Below are positions 1 to 8,115 of a stretch of 64,000 nt of DNA, piece by piece; positions within the stretch are counted from its first letter, which is position 1, and the number at the start of each line of letters is the position of its first letter. Source of the stretch: Numidum massiliense (lineage in GTDB: Bacteria; Bacillota; Bacilli; Thermoactinomycetales; Novibacillaceae); the NCBI RefSeq assembly GCF_001375555.1, contig NZ_CTDZ01000009.1:1233758-1297757 (forward strand), in the 5' to 3' direction. A model generated the notes under the pieces. The model had not been told where the DNA came from. It was given only the letters and a program-made list of their open reading frames with translations, and ran no database searches. The position numbers were made by a program, and so were the translations under genes.

Positions 1-1025
1 TGATCCATACGTATTTAAGGCGAGTGATTGCGGGGGAACATTTGACCCGCGTCGAGGCAGCAGAAGTCATGCGACAATTAATGGAAGGAACTGTTACTCC
101 TGCCCAACAAGGGGCCTTACTGACGGCACTACACATGAAAGGCGAAACGGTCGAGGAACTGACGGGATTTGCGGAAGTGATGCGTCAACACGCTGTGCCC
201 GTATCGCTCGGCGAAGACGAGGCGGTAGACACGTGTGGCACAGGCGGCGACGGTGGCAAAACATTTAACGTATCGACGGCGACGGCCATCGTCGCCGCGA
301 GCCTCAGCGTGAAAGTGGCCAAACACGGCAACCGTTCGGTGTCGAGCAGGAGTGGCAGTAGCGACGTGTTGGAAGCGCTCGGCGTCGAAGTGCAACAGAC
401 GGCTACAGAAGCCGCGGCAACCTTGCGGCAACTCGGCATTTGCTTCATGTTTGCCCCGCAGTTTCACCAATCGATGCGACACGTCATGTCGACGCGCCAA
501 CAGTTAGGATTTCGCACCGTCTTTAATTTGCTCGGACCGCTGACGAATCCGGCTGGGGTGAAGCGGCAGTTGCTCGGTGTTTACGACCGCGCACTGACCG
601 AACCGCTCGCCCGCGTGTTACAAGCGTTAGGCAGTGAACGTGCGCTCGTCGTCGCGAGTGAGGACGGGTTAGACGAAATATCGGTTAGTGCGACGACGCA
701 AGTGAGTGAGTTGTGTGACGGGCAGGTCCAAACGTACCACCTAGAGCCTGCGCACTTCGGTTTGCCACAGCATGAGCTAACTGACGTCGCTGGCGGCGAC
801 CCCACAGTAAATGCAGCTAGTATACGGGCCGTTTTTGCGGGAAAAAAAGGGGCGGCGCGCGATATCGTCGTCGCCAATACAGCAGCGGTGCTGTATCTGG
901 CAGAGCGTGCCAATAGTTTGCGCGAAGGCGCGCGGTTGGCGGAACAGGCGCTCGACGACGGGGCAGCTGCCGCCAAATTGAACGAAATGACTGCGTATAC
1001 GGGAGGAGAACGCCATGTTTCTTGA
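1..1025 (+). CDS. trpD: Anthranilate phosphoribosyltransferase (5' end cut by window edge)
   Basis: Transfers phosphoribose from PRPP to anthranilate, the second step of tryptophan synthesis. The glycine-rich PRPP loop CGTGGDGG and the KHGNRSVSS motif are both present at the usual places. An internal GTG lies at 24, but codons before it read IHTYLRR, the family's normal N-terminus, and bases 1-2 are TG. The real start codon is therefore probably NTG with its first base just outside the window; that is inference. The end overlaps trpC by 11 bp, with the trpC ribosome site GGGAGGAG inside trpD, so the two are translationally coupled. First visible gene of a trp supraoperon whose earlier genes lie upstream. 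Confidence 0.97.
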   Translation, partial: IHTYLRRVIAGEHLTRVEAAEVMRQLMEGTVTPAQQGALLTALHMKGETVEELTGFAEVMRQHAVPVSLGEDEAVDTCGTGGDGGKTFNVSTATAIVAASLSVKVAKHGNRSVSSRSGSSDVLEALGVEVQQTATEAAATLRQLGICFMFAPQFHQSMRHVMSTRQQLGFRTVFNLLGPLTNPAGVKRQLLGVYDRALTEPLARVLQALGSERALVVASEDGLDEISVSATTQVSELCDGQVQTYHLEPAHFGLPQHELTDVAGGDPTVNAASIRAVFAGKKGAARDIVVANTAAVLYLAERANSLREGARLAEQALDDGAAAAKLNEMTAYTGGERHVS

Positions 1026-1941
1026 ACGGATTCTTGCAGTAAAAGCGCAAGAAGTCGCTCAGCTAAGGGGCGATTCCGCGTTAGTACAGGACAGCGCGCC
1101 CGCTAGCGATCCCGCGTCTGCACACAGTCCAGCGTTTATCCGTTCATTCGAGAGTACTGCCACCTCCGAGAGTACTGCCGCCCGAGCAAAGCGACCTAGC
1201 TTGGCAGAAGCACTTGCTCAAGGGCCGGACGGATTCGGGTTAATCGCCGAAGTAAAAAAAGCGTCGCCGTCAAAAGGGGTGATCCGACCCGACTTCGATC
1301 CAGTCGCCCTCGCCCGCGCGTACGAGGCTGCAGGGGCGCAAGCGATTTCGGTGTTGACGGACCGTCACTTTTTTCAAGGGGACATCGGCGATCTCGTCGC
1401 GATCCGCGAACACGTCCGTGTACCGCTCTTGCGCAAAGATTTTATTATCGACCGTTTGCAAATCGACGAGAGTGTGCGGGCAGGGGCAGACGCCATATTA
1501 CTCATTGCTGCAGCGCTTGGCGATGCGCAGCTCGCCGACTTGTGCCAGTATGCGAGGCGGTGTGGGTTGGACGTGTTGTTGGAAGTGCACACCGCACGCG
1601 AGGTGGCGGCAGCGCTGCGGGCGAAACCGAACGTCATCGGCATCAATAACCGCGATTTACACACGTTTGACGTGTCGCTCGCAGTAACCGCCGAGCTGGC
1701 ACCACTCATAACGACCGGAATCCCGGTCATAAGCGAAAGCGGCATCAGCCGTCCAGAAGATGTTGCCGCATTGAAAGATCTAGGGGTATCCGGCATGCTC
1801 GTCGGGGAATTTTTCATGCGGCAGTCGGATGTCACAGGCGGCGTACGGGCGTTGTGTGGCCCTTCCACTACAAGTGCGAACGCGAGTTTTACTAGTGCCA
1901 GCACAAATGTGAAAGGGGGGGCGGCGAGTGGTGGCAAGTGA
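1015..1941 (+). CDS. trpC: Indole-3-glycerol phosphate synthase with low-complexity insert and tail
   Basis: Closes the indole ring from carboxyphenylamino-deoxyribulose phosphate. The TIM-barrel core is clear: IAEVKKASPSKG near residues 78-88, the LRKDFI segment, GINNRDL and the SESGI phosphate-binding strand. At 308 residues it is about 50 longer than the B. subtilis enzyme. The excess is a Ser/Ala/Thr-rich insert at about residues 20-58, including a near repeat ESTATSESTAA, and a roughly 30-residue Ser/Thr/Ala/Gly tail. The core is complete, so the enzyme should be active. ATG at 1015 has a strong ribosome site. The end overlaps trpF. Confidence 0.96.
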   Translation: MFLERILAVKAQEVAQLRGDSALVQDSAPASDPASAHSPAFIRSFESTATSESTAARAKRPSLAEALAQGPDGFGLIAEVKKASPSKGVIRPDFDPVALARAYEAAGAQAISVLTDRHFFQGDIGDLVAIREHVRVPLLRKDFIIDRLQIDESVRAGADAILLIAAALGDAQLADLCQYARRCGLDVLLEVHTAREVAAALRAKPNVIGINNRDLHTFDVSLAVTAELAPLITTGIPVISESGISRPEDVAALKDLGVSGMLVGEFFMRQSDVTGGVRALCGPSTTSANASFTSASTNVKGGAASGGK

Positions 1942-2662
1942 ACAGGCGAAAAACGCGGCAACTGTTCAGAAGGCCGTGCCGGCGCTCGGGCAAGTGAACC
2001 GAACGACGATTAAACTTTGCGGCTTCCAGACAGAGGAGGACGTCGCCGCCGTACACGGCCTATCGGTGCAATACGCCGGTTTTGTCCTCGCCCCGAGTAA
2101 GCGGCAAGTGACAGTCGAGACGCTCAGCAGGTTAGTTGTGGCCTTGCCGCCAGCGGTTATCCCCGTCGCCGTCACGGTTAACGCGAGTGACGCCCACATC
2201 GAGGCGGTCATAGAACAGGCGGACGTCCGAGCGTTACAGCTGCACGGCGACGAATCTCCGGCCAGGTGCCAAGAACTGCGCGCCCGTTACGGGTGTGAGG
2301 TGCAGCTCATTAAGGCGCTGCCAGCGCGTGGACCGGAGACAGTTACGGCGATCGCGGCTTACAGTAGGGTCGTCGAAAAAGTTCTCGTCGACGCGTACCA
2401 GCTACACGCACGCGGTGGGACGGGACGCACGTTTCAGTGGGGGACAATTCCGCTGTACAAAGAGGCGTGCCAGCGTGCGGGGAGCCAGCTGTTGATCGCC
2501 GGCGGCCTCCACGCGGACAACGTGCGGGCGTTAGTGCGACAGTATGCGCCGGATGGGGTGGACGTGTCGAGCGGCATCGAAAGTAGCGGGCGCAAATCGG
2601 CAGCGCGGATGAAACAGTTTGTCGAAACGGTACGTAAAGCCGAACGAGCGGGTGCGTTTTAA
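1928..2662 (+). CDS. trpF: Phosphoribosylanthranilate isomerase
   Basis: Isomerises phosphoribosylanthranilate in the tryptophan pathway. The KLCGF motif that opens the family is present, but here it is preceded by about 28 extra residues. The LQLHG and GGL..DNV segments of the barrel follow. I took GTG at 1928 because a run of seven G residues at 1914-1921 precedes it; a second GTG directly follows, and a later start cannot be excluded because family members usually begin close to KLCGF. The 5' end overlaps trpC by 14 bp, consistent with coupled translation. Residue count 244. Confidence 0.95.
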   Translation: MVASEQAKNAATVQKAVPALGQVNRTTIKLCGFQTEEDVAAVHGLSVQYAGFVLAPSKRQVTVETLSRLVVALPPAVIPVAVTVNASDAHIEAVIEQADVRALQLHGDESPARCQELRARYGCEVQLIKALPARGPETVTAIAAYSRVVEKVLVDAYQLHARGGTGRTFQWGTIPLYKEACQRAGSQLLIAGGLHADNVRALVRQYAPDGVDVSSGIESSGRKSAARMKQFVETVRKAERAGAF

Positions 2663-2749
2663 CTTTGGTTTGTTTTAAACGTCGGCTTGTTTTAATGGAT
2701 TTGTTTTTAATCGGAAGCTTATATTTTGTACGGGAAAGGTGAGGCGACG
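2663..2749 (+). other. trpF-trpB spacer with three T-rich repeats
   Basis: The only sizeable gap inside the trp genes. It holds three imperfect copies of a TTGTTTTAA-type unit at about 2668, 2687 and 2701, spaced about 16-19 bp apart. No convincing promoter or terminator was seen. The spacing could reflect a protein-binding site or simple sequence drift. Confidence 0.35.
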
Positions 2750-4003
2750 ATGACAGCGAAGATGACGGAAACGGCAACGAACAAGACGACGGCAACTTCA
2801 ACGATAACGGAAACCCCTGACGCCCACGGCCGCTTCGGCCGTTTCGGCGGGCGCTACGTTCCGGAAACACTGATGAATGCGCTCGCGGAGTTGGAACGCG
2901 GGTTTCGCCAAGCACAGCAGGACGATGCCTTTCAGCGGACGTTACACGATTTGCGCCGCCACTATTCCGGACGACCGACTCCGCTCTACTGCGCACGCCG
3001 CCTGACGGAGATGTACGGCGGGGCACAAATATATTTGAAGCGTGAAGATTTAAACCATACCGGTGCCCATAAATTGAATAACACACTCGGGCAAGGGCTT
3101 CTAGCACAGCGGATGGGCAAACGGAAAATTATTGCCGAGACGGGAGCGGGACAGCACGGCGTCGCCTCGGCGACGGTGGCGGCGCGCCTCGGCATGTCGT
3201 GCAAAGTGTTTATGGGCGCCGAAGACATTGAACGGCAAGCGCTCAACGTGTTTCGTATGGAACTGTTAGGCGCCGAGGTGATTCCTGTCCACTCGGGGAC
3301 GGCAACGCTCAAAGACGCGACGAACGAGGCGATTCGCTATTGGGTCAGTCACGTCGATGACACGTTTTACTTGATCGGGTCGGTCGTCGGCCCCCATCCG
3401 TACCCGCAAATCGTGCATGAGTTCCAGCGCGTCATCGGCCAAGAAACGCGGGCGCAATGTTTGGAACAGCTCGGGCGCTTGCCCGACCACGTGTGTGCGT
3501 GCGTCGGGGGCGGGAGTAACGCGATCGGTATGTTTTCGGCATTCATTGGCGACGATGTCGCCTTGCACGGCGTCGAGGCAGCAGGGAAGGGGATTGAGAG
3601 TGGGGCGCACGGCGCGGCCTTGTCTGAAGGGACCCTCGGCGTCATCCACGGTTCGCTAACGTATCTCTTGCAAGACGCACACGGCCAAATTCAGCCGGCC
3701 TACTCGATTTCCGCCGGATTAGATTATCCGGGCGTCGGACCGGAACACGCGTATTTGAAAGATAATGGCCGTGTACGCTATACGGCGGCAACCGACGCTG
3801 CTGCGCTTGCGGCAGTGCGCGCCTTGTGTGAGACGGAAGGCATTCTCCCGGCACTCGAATCGGCGCACGCCGTGGCGGAAGCACTCCGCCTAGCACCTGA
3901 ACTGTCGCCGGAGGACGTCATTGTCGTCTGTCTTTCCGGGCGCGGGGACAAAGACGTGCACACGATTCACACGGCACTGACAGAAGGAGGTGGGGGACAA
4001 TGA
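2750..4003 (+). CDS. trpB: Tryptophan synthase beta chain
   Basis: PLP enzyme condensing indole with serine; partner of TrpA. The PLP lysine lies in HTGAHKLN (about K108) and the phosphate loop is [11 protein letters not shown] at 2750 was chosen because AAGGTGAGG precedes it; an in-frame TTG at 2726 has no ribosome site. The first 25 residues are a Thr/Ala/Lys-rich extension not usual in the family, then the normal [13 protein letters not shown] start follows. 417 residues against about 400 in B. subtilis. The stop codon overlaps the trpA start (ATGA). Confidence 0.97.
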   Translation: MTAKMTETATNKTTATSTITETPDAHGRFGRFGGRYVPETLMNALAELERGFRQAQQDDAFQRTLHDLRRHYSGRPTPLYCARRLTEMYGGAQIYLKREDLNHTGAHKLNNTLGQGLLAQRMGKRKIIAETGAGQHGVASATVAARLGMSCKVFMGAEDIERQALNVFRMELLGAEVIPVHSGTATLKDATNEAIRYWVSHVDDTFYLIGSVVGPHPYPQIVHEFQRVIGQETRAQCLEQLGRLPDHVCACVGGGSNAIGMFSAFIGDDVALHGVEAAGKGIESGAHGAALSEGTLGVIHGSLTYLLQDAHGQIQPAYSISAGLDYPGVGPEHAYLKDNGRVRYTAATDAAALAAVRALCETEGILPALESAHAVAEALRLAPELSPEDVIVVCLSGRGDKDVHTIHTALTEGGGGQ

Positions 4004-4851
4004 ACCGATTGGGTGAGAACCGCATCGCACGCGCCTTTCGCATTCATGCGGGAAGCACACGTGTCCGCCCGCAGCCGCTGTTAATTCCGTACGTGACCGC
4101 GGGCGATCCGACGCCTGAAGTGACCGTTGAATTAATTGAAACGTTTGCCGGAGCGGGGGCAGACATCATCGAACTCGGCGTGCCGTATTCCGATCCGCTC
4201 GCCGACGGCCCAGTCATTCAAGCAGCCTCGGCGCGCGCTCTCGCCGCAGGGACGACACTCAGCCGCGTCCTCGACATCGGAGCTGAAGTACGCCGCCGCG
4301 GGGGTCGCGCCGAGCAAATACCGCTTATTTTATTTACGTACGTCAATCCGGTGCTAGCTATGGGGATCGGACAACTGTGTGAACGCGCGGCGGCGGCTGG
4401 CTTTGACGGCTTGATCGTCCCCGATTTACCGCTCGAAGAGGACGACGAGTTGCGGCAAGCTGCCGTGGCTAGTCATCTCGCGCTCATCCCGCTCGTCGCG
4501 CCGACGTCTCGGCAGCGGGTAGAGCAGATCGTCGCTCGAGCAGAAGGGTTCGTCTACTGTGTGTCTTCTCTCGGGACGACGGGCGCGCGCGAATCGTTCG
4601 CCCCGGAAGTTAGCCGATTTTTGCAAGACGTGCGCCGCTTAAGTGCCGTTCCTACCGCTGTCGGCTTCGGTATATCCAAGCCAGCACACGTACGTGCGTT
4701 TGCGCCGCATGCGGACGCCGTCATCGTCGGCAGTGCGATCGTGCGCGAAATCGAGCGCCTCGGCGATGCCTTACGCGATCCCGACGATAAAAAACAGGCA
4801 CACGAACAGCTCGCGGCATTTGTCAGATCGCTAAAAAGTGAGGTAAACTAG
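4000..4851 (+). CDS. trpA: Tryptophan synthase alpha chain
   Basis: Cleaves indole-3-glycerol phosphate and passes indole to TrpB. The catalytic acid regions are visible in [14 protein letters not shown], and the phosphate-binding VGFGIS strand is near the C-terminus. 283 residues, slightly longer than usual. Start ATG at 4000 lies behind AGGAGGTGGGG and overlaps the trpB stop by 4 bp, giving stoichiometric coupling of the two subunits. Followed after 25 bp by hisC. Confidence 0.97.
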   Translation: MNRLGENRIARAFRIHAGSTRVRPQPLLIPYVTAGDPTPEVTVELIETFAGAGADIIELGVPYSDPLADGPVIQAASARALAAGTTLSRVLDIGAEVRRRGGRAEQIPLILFTYVNPVLAMGIGQLCERAAAAGFDGLIVPDLPLEEDDELRQAAVASHLALIPLVAPTSRQRVEQIVARAEGFVYCVSSLGTTGARESFAPEVSRFLQDVRRLSAVPTAVGFGISKPAHVRAFAPHADAVIVGSAIVREIERLGDALRDPDDKKQAHEQLAAFVRSLKSEVN

Positions 4852-4876
4852 ATAAAAAGACTAGAGGAGACGACAA

Positions 4877-5992
4877 ATGCAACCAAAACGTTCTGTACGC
4901 GGCTTACCTGTGTATCGCCCGGGGAAGTCGATCGACGAAGTAAAAAGAGAATACGGTTTGCGGCACGTCATTAAGATGGCCTCAAACGAAAACCCCGCCG
5001 GCTGTTCGCCGTACGTCGTGGAAAATTTGCTGCCGTCCAGTAATAGCGGCCAACAGCTAGCATTATATCCAGACGGTGAGATGCGCGAATTGCGTCAGAC
5101 GGCGGCGCGGCATTTACGAGTTGAACCTGAGCAGCTCATTTTTGGAAATGGATCTGACGAAATCATTCAAATTATCGCCCGTTGTTTTCTAGAGCCGGGG
5201 ATGAATACCGTCATGGCGCAGACGACGTTTCCCCGCTATAAAACGAATGTGCAGATCGAAAATGTCGACGTCGTAGAAATACCGCTCACAGGCGGCACGC
5301 ACGACCTCGAGGCAATGGCCGCCGCTGTTAATGAGCGGACGAAAATCGTTTGGGTGTGCAATCCGAACAACCCGACGGGAACGATCGTCACACACGACGC
5401 GCTCGTCCAGTTTATCGATCGTATCCCTTCGTCGACGCTCGTCGTCCTCGACGAAGCGTATGCCGAGTACGTCGCCGACGAACACTATCCGCGCACAGCC
5501 GAGTTACTGGCGAACTACCCGAACGTCATCGCGTTACGGACGTTTTCCAAAATATACGGGCTCGCCGCGCTACGCGTCGGCTACGGAATCGCCCAGCCAG
5601 AAATTGTTAGTGAGTTGAACCGCGTGCGCGAACCGTTTAACGTCAACGCGTTAGCCCAGCGTGCCGCCCATTTGGCGCTGCGCGATCAGTCGTTCGTGCA
5701 AGCGTGCCACCGCGCCAACCTCGCCGGTCTCGAACAGTTGACGACGGCTTTTACGCGGCTGGGACTATCGTTTTATCCGCCACACGGCAACTTCGTGTTC
5801 GTCGATACGGGCCATCCGGCGAGCGACGTCTATACGTCTTTGTTACAACAAGGGATCATCGTCCGCGCGGACGATTCGTGGGGTTGTCCGACGGCGATTC
5901 GAGTCACCGTCGGGAACGAAGCGGAAAATGCGGCCTTTTTGAACGCATTTGAACAATTTTTACAGGAACGAGGCCAAGAAAAAAGTAGATGA
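4877..5992 (+). CDS. hisC: Histidinol-phosphate / aromatic aminotransferase
   Basis: Class II PLP aminotransferase. In Bacillus the HisC of this operon works both on histidinol phosphate and on the keto acids of phenylalanine and tyrosine. Visible marks are MASNENP near the N-terminus, CNPNNPTGT, and the PLP lysine in TFSKIYGLA. 371 residues. AGAGGAGA precedes the ATG. Its position after trpA and before tyrA is the same as in the B. subtilis supraoperon and supports a role in aromatic amino acid synthesis. The 3' end overlaps tyrA by 4 bp. Confidence 0.95.
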   Translation: MQPKRSVRGLPVYRPGKSIDEVKREYGLRHVIKMASNENPAGCSPYVVENLLPSSNSGQQLALYPDGEMRELRQTAARHLRVEPEQLIFGNGSDEIIQIIARCFLEPGMNTVMAQTTFPRYKTNVQIENVDVVEIPLTGGTHDLEAMAAAVNERTKIVWVCNPNNPTGTIVTHDALVQFIDRIPSSTLVVLDEAYAEYVADEHYPRTAELLANYPNVIALRTFSKIYGLAALRVGYGIAQPEIVSELNRVREPFNVNALAQRAAHLALRDQSFVQACHRANLAGLEQLTTAFTRLGLSFYPPHGNFVFVDTGHPASDVYTSLLQQGIIVRADDSWGCPTAIRVTVGNEAENAAFLNAFEQFLQERGQEKSR

Positions 5993-7131
5993 AGGCAATG
6001 GATCAAGTAACCGTCATCGGAGTCGGACTGATCGGCGCATCGCTCGCCCTCGCGTGGCGCGAGCACGGGCTGTGCGTCGTCGGTTACGACCAAAACGAAC
6101 AAAGTGTTAGACAAGCTGTGGCGCGCGGCGCCATCGACCGCGGGGAAACAGAGCTCGAGCGTGCGGTGGCCGATGCCGACGTCATCGTTTTGAGTACGCC
6201 GGTACATACGATTCGCGCTTACCTCGCCCAGCTAGCAGCACTTCCACTCAAGCCGGGGGCGATTGTCACCGACACGGGTAGTACAAAGGCGGAACTCGTT
6301 CGTTTCGCCACACAGCTTAAATGGGGCGATGCCGTCTACATCGGTGGCCATCCGATGGCCGGCTCCCACCGTTCCGGCGTTAAGGCGGCCCGCGCGCATT
6401 TGTTTGAAAACGCGTATTACGTGTTAACGCCGACTGCGGATACGCCGCGCGAAGCGGTACAGCGCCTGAGCGACTTGTGCGCGTTGACACGGGCAAAAGT
6501 GATGCTGCTGGACGCTGTGACTCACGACCGGGTGATGGCGGCGATTAGTCATTTCCCACATGTGTTAGCGGCGCTTCTCGTCCGGCAGGTTGGGGAGTAC
6601 AACGAAGCAAACGACGTGTACCACCGCTTAGCGGCAGGGGGCTTTCGCGACTTGACGCGCATCGCCTCCAGCGACCCGGTCATGTGGCGCGATATTACGT
6701 TATCGAATCGGGAGATGCTACTCGAACTGTTGGACGATTGGGAACGGGGGATCGCGCAGTTTCGCCACTTGCTTACGCTAAGAGAAAACGATCAACAGCG
6801 CGAGATCGAAGCGTTTTTCCGCAGTGCGAAACGATATCGCGATGAACTACCGCAGCGTAAACACGGTTCACTGCCACGCGTGTACGAGTGTTACGTCGAC
6901 GTAGAAGATACGCCCGGCATTATTGGCCAAGTAGCCACCCTGCTCGGAGAGGCGGATATTAGCCTCGCCAACATCGGCATTGTCGAGAACCGGGAAAATA
7001 TCTCCGGTGTCCTACGCCTTTCCTTTCAACAATCGGCCGATTTTACACAGGCGGTGGCGGTACTAAAATCGCATGGCTATACTGTGTACGAACCGGATGC
7101 AGAAGTAGTGGAAAAAGGACGTGAGCTGTAG
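5989..7131 (+). CDS. tyrA: Prephenate dehydrogenase with C-terminal ACT domain
   Basis: Oxidative decarboxylation of prephenate to 4-hydroxyphenylpyruvate on the tyrosine branch. An NAD-binding GVGLIGASLA motif opens the protein, and GGHPMAGSHRSG marks the substrate site. The last ~75 residues (YVDVEDTPGIIGQVATLL onward) form an ACT domain, so feedback by an amino acid is likely. The start shown overlaps hisC by ATGA; ATG at 5998 is an alternative with similarly weak ribosome-site support. This is the last gene of the supraoperon: aroA, which follows tyrA in B. subtilis, is not here. Confidence 0.95.
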   Translation: MKAMDQVTVIGVGLIGASLALAWREHGLCVVGYDQNEQSVRQAVARGAIDRGETELERAVADADVIVLSTPVHTIRAYLAQLAALPLKPGAIVTDTGSTKAELVRFATQLKWGDAVYIGGHPMAGSHRSGVKAARAHLFENAYYVLTPTADTPREAVQRLSDLCALTRAKVMLLDAVTHDRVMAAISHFPHVLAALLVRQVGEYNEANDVYHRLAAGGFRDLTRIASSDPVMWRDITLSNREMLLELLDDWERGIAQFRHLLTLRENDQQREIEAFFRSAKRYRDELPQRKHGSLPRVYECYVDVEDTPGIIGQVATLLGEADISLANIGIVENRENISGVLRLSFQQSADFTQAVAVLKSHGYTVYEPDAEVVEKGREL

Positions 7132-7241
7132 GTGTGGAGGGATGTACGGGACGATGCAGGAAAATGTTTGTCTCGAATCGTGGCATAACAGGAGGCGCTC
7201 TTGTCACGATTGCGGACCACATACGGCTCGCCAGCGCGATC

Positions 7242-7283
7242 CGCGGCCAAAACGTGTTGAAAGGACCGTTTTGGCCGCGTTTT
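7242..7283 (+). terminator. Probable terminator of the trp supraoperon
   Basis: A perfect 13-bp inverted repeat (arms 7242-7254 and 7267-7279, core GCGGCCAAAACG) with a 12-nt loop is followed by TTTT at 7280-7283. It sits 110 bp after tyrA with no credible gene between. The T-run is short, so efficiency is uncertain. Confidence 0.7.
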
Positions 7284-7337
7284 GATTGGATGAATAACTT
7301 TTGTCTCCAAAAAAACTAGTAACTTTAAAAAATTGTG

Positions 7338-7366
7338 TTGACAACGTGATAGCGCTTACGTATACT
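7338..7366 (+). promoter_or_regulatory. SigA-type promoter with cre (CcpA) site in the spacer
   Basis: TTGACA at 7338-7343, a 17-bp spacer and TATACT at 7361-7366 make a near-consensus vegetative promoter. The spacer contains TGATAGCGCTTACG (7347-7360). Its reverse complement CGTAAGCGCTATCA differs at one position from the cre consensus TGWAANCGNTNWCA. A cre between -35 and -10 would normally mean repression by CcpA during growth on preferred sugars. The site call is a pattern match. Confidence 0.75.
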
Positions 7367-7372
7367 TAAATC

Positions 7373-7448
7373 ACAGTATGGTTTCTCTCCACTCCTATCT
7401 ACTAATGTTTTACGTTTCAGCCACCACGACATGTGGTGGTTCTTTTTT
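7373..7448 (+). ncRNA. Candidate small RNA or attenuated leader
   Basis: Predicted transcription from the 7338 promoter would start near 7373 and end at the hairpin/T-run at 7421-7448, giving a transcript of about 75 nt. It has no ribosome site. Its 5' half contains an unstructured CU-rich stretch (TCTCTCCACTCCT, 7383-7395) complementary to purine-rich Shine-Dalgarno sequences. That is how several Firmicute sRNAs act, including CcpA-controlled RsaI in Staphylococcus. The alternative is an attenuator for the membrane protein gene starting at 7511. Confidence 0.5.
7421..7448 (+). terminator. Rho-independent terminator
   Basis: Perfect 7-bp stem CCACCAC/GTGGTGG (7421-7427, 7433-7439), 5-nt loop, then TTC followed by a run of T residues. 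It is only about 50 nt downstream of a strong promoter and about 60 nt before the next ribosome site. Confidence 0.85.
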
Positions 7449-7510
7449 TTGTCTTGGGACATACGTTGGAAAAAGAGAGCTTCTGGCTTATAGGTGAAGG
7501 GGGCATCGCC

Positions 7511-8017
7511 GTGCTGACGAAGCAACAATTACACTGGTGCGGAGAGTACTTATTTGTCTTTACAGCACTCCTCATATTAAAAGTGGTTCTTTTTCCTCTC
7601 GTCCTCTGGTGGTGGTTTACGCCAGGCGATTTGCCAGCGACGTTGCAAGAAATGACGTTGCTCATTTTTAGTGTCATTGGCATCGTACTATTAGTCGCAC
7701 TCGGTTCGATTAGCCGTCATCGCTACCGTCTAACCTTCCTGCAGCTCGTAACGGCGTTCTTTGTTTTGAACGCGCCACTTTTACTCGCCTCGTTTATCCC
7801 TGCCACCGCGATATACGCTGTCTGGTGGTGGCGCGTCATCGGCGACGGTGTCCAGCTGTGGTGGCCCGACGTGACCACTGTCGTCGCACCCTTCATGTGC
7901 CTCGTGAGTGTTGTTGTCGTCTGCGCTGGGCGGCACGTGTATGTGCGAGACGAGCGAATCGCGCCATTGCGCGTGCGCGACGAGCGTGTTCGATCGGTAC
8001 GTGAACGCAACCGTTGA
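7511..8017 (+). CDS. Four-helix integral membrane protein, function unknown
   Basis: 168 residues with four predicted membrane segments: about 14-38, 45-66, 75-105 and 113-135. They are rich in Val, Leu and Trp, and a positively charged tail of Arg/Glu pairs (VRDERVRSVRERN) follows. GTG at 7511 was chosen because GAAGGGGG lies 7 nt upstream; longer readings begin inside the preceding terminator. I recognise no family. It lies between the small transcript unit and the TPR gene and could be expressed by read-through of the 7421 terminator. Confidence 0.7.
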   Translation: MLTKQQLHWCGEYLFVFTALLILKVVLFPLVLWWWFTPGDLPATLQEMTLLIFSVIGIVLLVALGSISRHRYRLTFLQLVTAFFVLNAPLLLASFIPATAIYAVWWWRVIGDGVQLWWPDVTTVVAPFMCLVSVVVVCAGRHVYVRDERIAPLRVRDERVRSVRERNR

Positions 8018-8115
8018 CGCCATTATTCGTTATCCGGGGGCAGTATATTTGTTACAATAGACGTGAGGGCGGACACATCGCCCGATCTGCGCTTTACTGT
8101 CAGGGGGAAATACTT

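Noticed and set aside
2343-3107. 254-residue minus-strand frame across trpF-trpB
   Set aside because: Arg/Ser/Pro-rich antisense shadow of two certain genes, with no ribosome site. The many other long antisense frames in the trp, pan and yng genes are the same effect of GC-rich third positions.
7134-7319. 61-residue open frame after tyrA
   Set aside because: It runs through the terminator stem, has no family resemblance and no convincing ribosome site.
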